Shown here in pieces: positions 62,894 to 64,000 of a stretch of 64,000 nucleotides of DNA (position 1 is its first letter; every line of letters begins with the position of its first letter). The stretch is from positions 186,001 through 250,000 of the forward strand of contig CAVSAJ010000003.1 in NCBI GenBank assembly GCA_963725895.1, in the 5' to 3' direction. Both the position numbers and the translations under genes were made by a program. A model generated the notes under the pieces. The model was not told where the DNA came from. It did no database searches and was given only the letters and a program-made list of their open reading frames with translations. The DNA comes from Bog-473 sp963725895 (GTDB taxonomy: Bacteria; Actinomycetota; Acidimicrobiia; Acidimicrobiales; RAAP-2).

Positions 62894-63816
62894 CCCCTGC
62901 CGAGCTGCTCGTCGGGATCGCTGGGCACGGCCTCTACCCGTCCACGCATCCCATCGCAGAGCATCCGGTGGGGTTGGAGTCGTGGCGGCCGCTGATGGAC
63001 TCGCTCAGTCGGGGTTTGTTGCTCGGTCTCGCTCTGCAGGCGGCTGACAGTGGTGCGTTCCCGGTCACGCGAGAACAGCGGGACGACCTGAGCGAGAGCT
63101 TCGCTCTGGCCCAGGACCGTCGCAGCGCGGCGGACCAATGCCTCGACGAGGTGGTCGCAGTGCTCGACGGAAAGGGCATTGAGTCTTGCGTCATGCACGG
63201 CGCAGCGAACGCCGCACTGGACTACGAGCAGCAGAGCCTCCGTCTGTACGACACGCTGCATCTCCTGGTGACACCGGCGCAGCGGGAGGAAGCGGTGGCG
63301 GCTCTGACCGAACGCGACATCCTGCGTTGCGACGCGGCTCGCCGGAGGCCGCGGCGACAGACCGCGCTGCCCTGTCGCTCGAGAGACGGCATTCGAGTCG
63401 TGGTGTACACGTCGTTGGCGCCCAGGAAGTTCAAGGGAGTGGTCGAGGCGGGCGACCTCTTTCCGGGCCGGGTCACGTTCGCGCCGAGAAAGGTGACGCT
63501 CAGCGCGTTGGCGAGTGAGGAGCGCCTGATCGGGGCGTGCGTCCACGCTCGCCTCAACGAGTACCGCAAGGAGCTCTTGGCGCAGCGCGACCTGGTGCAG
63601 CTGGTCCTGCGAGACAATCTGTCGGTGCGCAGGGTCGAACGGCTGGCGTCCGCGTGGCGGTTGGAGGCCGTACTTGCCGAGGCGGTGCGGCATGCGTGGG
63701 AGACGTTCCGGGTGCCCGACGTCGTCCCGATCTCGGTCTGGAGCAGCTCCTACCAGCCCTTCAAGCGGGACCAGCGCCGATTGGCTGCGCACCCGCTTCC
63801 CAGCTTCGGGGCGTGA
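62890..63816 (+). CDS. Nucleotidyltransferase-fold protein, uncharacterised (NTP_transf_5-like)
   Basis: 308 residues. Region VLDGKGIESCVMHGAANAALDYEQQSLRLYDTLHLLV has the shape of the PF14907-type nucleotidyltransferase-like fold, in which a G-S/A-x-L loop is followed by an acidic pair; here RLYDTLHLLV lacks the second acidic residue of the usual RxxxDxDLLV, so activity is doubtful. The rest is helical (ERLIGACVHARLNEYRKELL). Such genes are frequent in capsule loci with no known function. It overlaps both neighbours by 4 bases. Confidence 0.6.
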   Translation: MTPAELLVGIAGHGLYPSTHPIAEHPVGLESWRPLMDSLSRGLLLGLALQAADSGAFPVTREQRDDLSESFALAQDRRSAADQCLDEVVAVLDGKGIESCVMHGAANAALDYEQQSLRLYDTLHLLVTPAQREEAVAALTERDILRCDAARRRPRRQTALPCRSRDGIRVVVYTSLAPRKFKGVVEAGDLFPGRVTFAPRKVTLSALASEERLIGACVHARLNEYRKELLAQRDLVQLVLRDNLSVRRVERLASAWRLEAVLAEAVRHAWETFRVPDVVPISVWSSSYQPFKRDQRRLAAHPLPSFGA

Positions 63817-64000
63817 CGGGAATTCGCACCGTGGCGGGTCACGGTGGAGGCGACGCGAAGAGCGCACGACCACGGCGGGTCGTCGTTCTGGGTCAAGGCT
63901 ACGTCGGCCTGCCGTTGGCGATGCGTGCCGTCGCAGCCGGCCACGACGTCGTCGGCTTCGATCGCGACGAGGCACGTGTCAAGGCCCTCGCGGAGGGCGA
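63813..64000 (+). CDS. Nucleotide-sugar dehydrogenase, N-terminal fragment (3' end outside window)
   Basis: 62 codons from GTG 63813, overlapping the preceding stop (GTGA). RRVVVLGQGYVGLPLAMRAVAAGHDVVGFDRDEARVKAL is the NAD-binding Rossmann start of the UDP-glucose/UDP-ManNAc 6-dehydrogenase family (Ugd, WecC, VipA). GQGYVGLPLA favours the WecC/VipA branch. It would oxidise a UDP-sugar to a uronic acid for polysaccharide. Confidence 0.88.
   Translation, partial: MTGIRTVAGHGGGDAKSARPRRVVVLGQGYVGLPLAMRAVAAGHDVVGFDRDEARVKALAEG

Overview
The window is about 70% G+C with dense, short-spaced genes and many GTG starts. Gene order matches Actinobacteria: rpoA-rplQ-truA-rplM-rpsI-glmM-glmS, acpS-nnrD-alr-udg-tsaE-tsaB-rimI, groES-groEL with a CIRCE operator, guaB3-guaA-pcrA, sucC-sucD and purN-purH. 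From the protein style (42-residue GYWLVASDGG repeats, PGRS-like secreted phosphoesterase, GuaB3) I infer a non-model actinobacterium, possibly Acidimicrobiia. That placement is an inference.

Layout. 1-13.8 kb: core transcription, translation and cell-wall-precursor genes, with an orphan FtsX-type permease inserted between truA and rplM. 13.8-24.4 kb: an accessory segment where tsaD would be expected. It holds a YceI protein, an ECF sigma factor, a VOC protein with an ABC exporter, a flavin-fold protein, glycosyltransferases, a GH13 glucosidase and two tandem paralogous exported proteins. 24.5-26.9 kb: groESL with promoter, CIRCE and a terminator-like hairpin. 27-38.2 kb: mainly exported or surface proteins (991-aa phosphoesterase with a collagen/PGRS-like tail, DUF2510-type anchored protein, propeller/MBG protein), plus a methyltransferase, a Nudix hydrolase and a hydratase. 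38.5-43.7 kb: guaB3-guaA-pcrA. 43.7-47.4 kb: a GT2 enzyme and an 844-aa surface protein. 47.5-50.2 kb: a stand-alone B12-binding mutase domain and sucCD. 50.3-52.8 kb: membrane proteins and a 2OG-Fe(II) oxygenase. 52.9-57.3 kb: a compact purN-purH-folD-cupin-metF operon. 57.3-64 kb: the left part of an exopolysaccharide locus (GT2, Wzc-like protein, CapD-type dehydratase, nucleotidyltransferase-like protein, start of a UDP-sugar dehydrogenase).

The most striking regulatory signal is in the first accessory segment. The ECF sigma gene, the yceI gene and the divergent VOC-ABC operon each carry a GTCAC-type -35 element exactly 16-17 bases before CGTC, in the right orientation. This outlines a small self-contained sigma regulon. 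The second notable point is a Wzc/BY-kinase-like protein that keeps the fold but lacks the Walker A lysine, the Walker A' and B aspartates and the tyrosine tail.

Nine genes, several of them essential (truA, glmM, tsaE, tsaB, purH), are split by one apparent single-base indel each. In every case the protein resumes immediately in another frame, so I read these as sequence errors and annotate the genes whole. No tRNA, rRNA, CRISPR array, insertion sequence or prophage gene was recognised.
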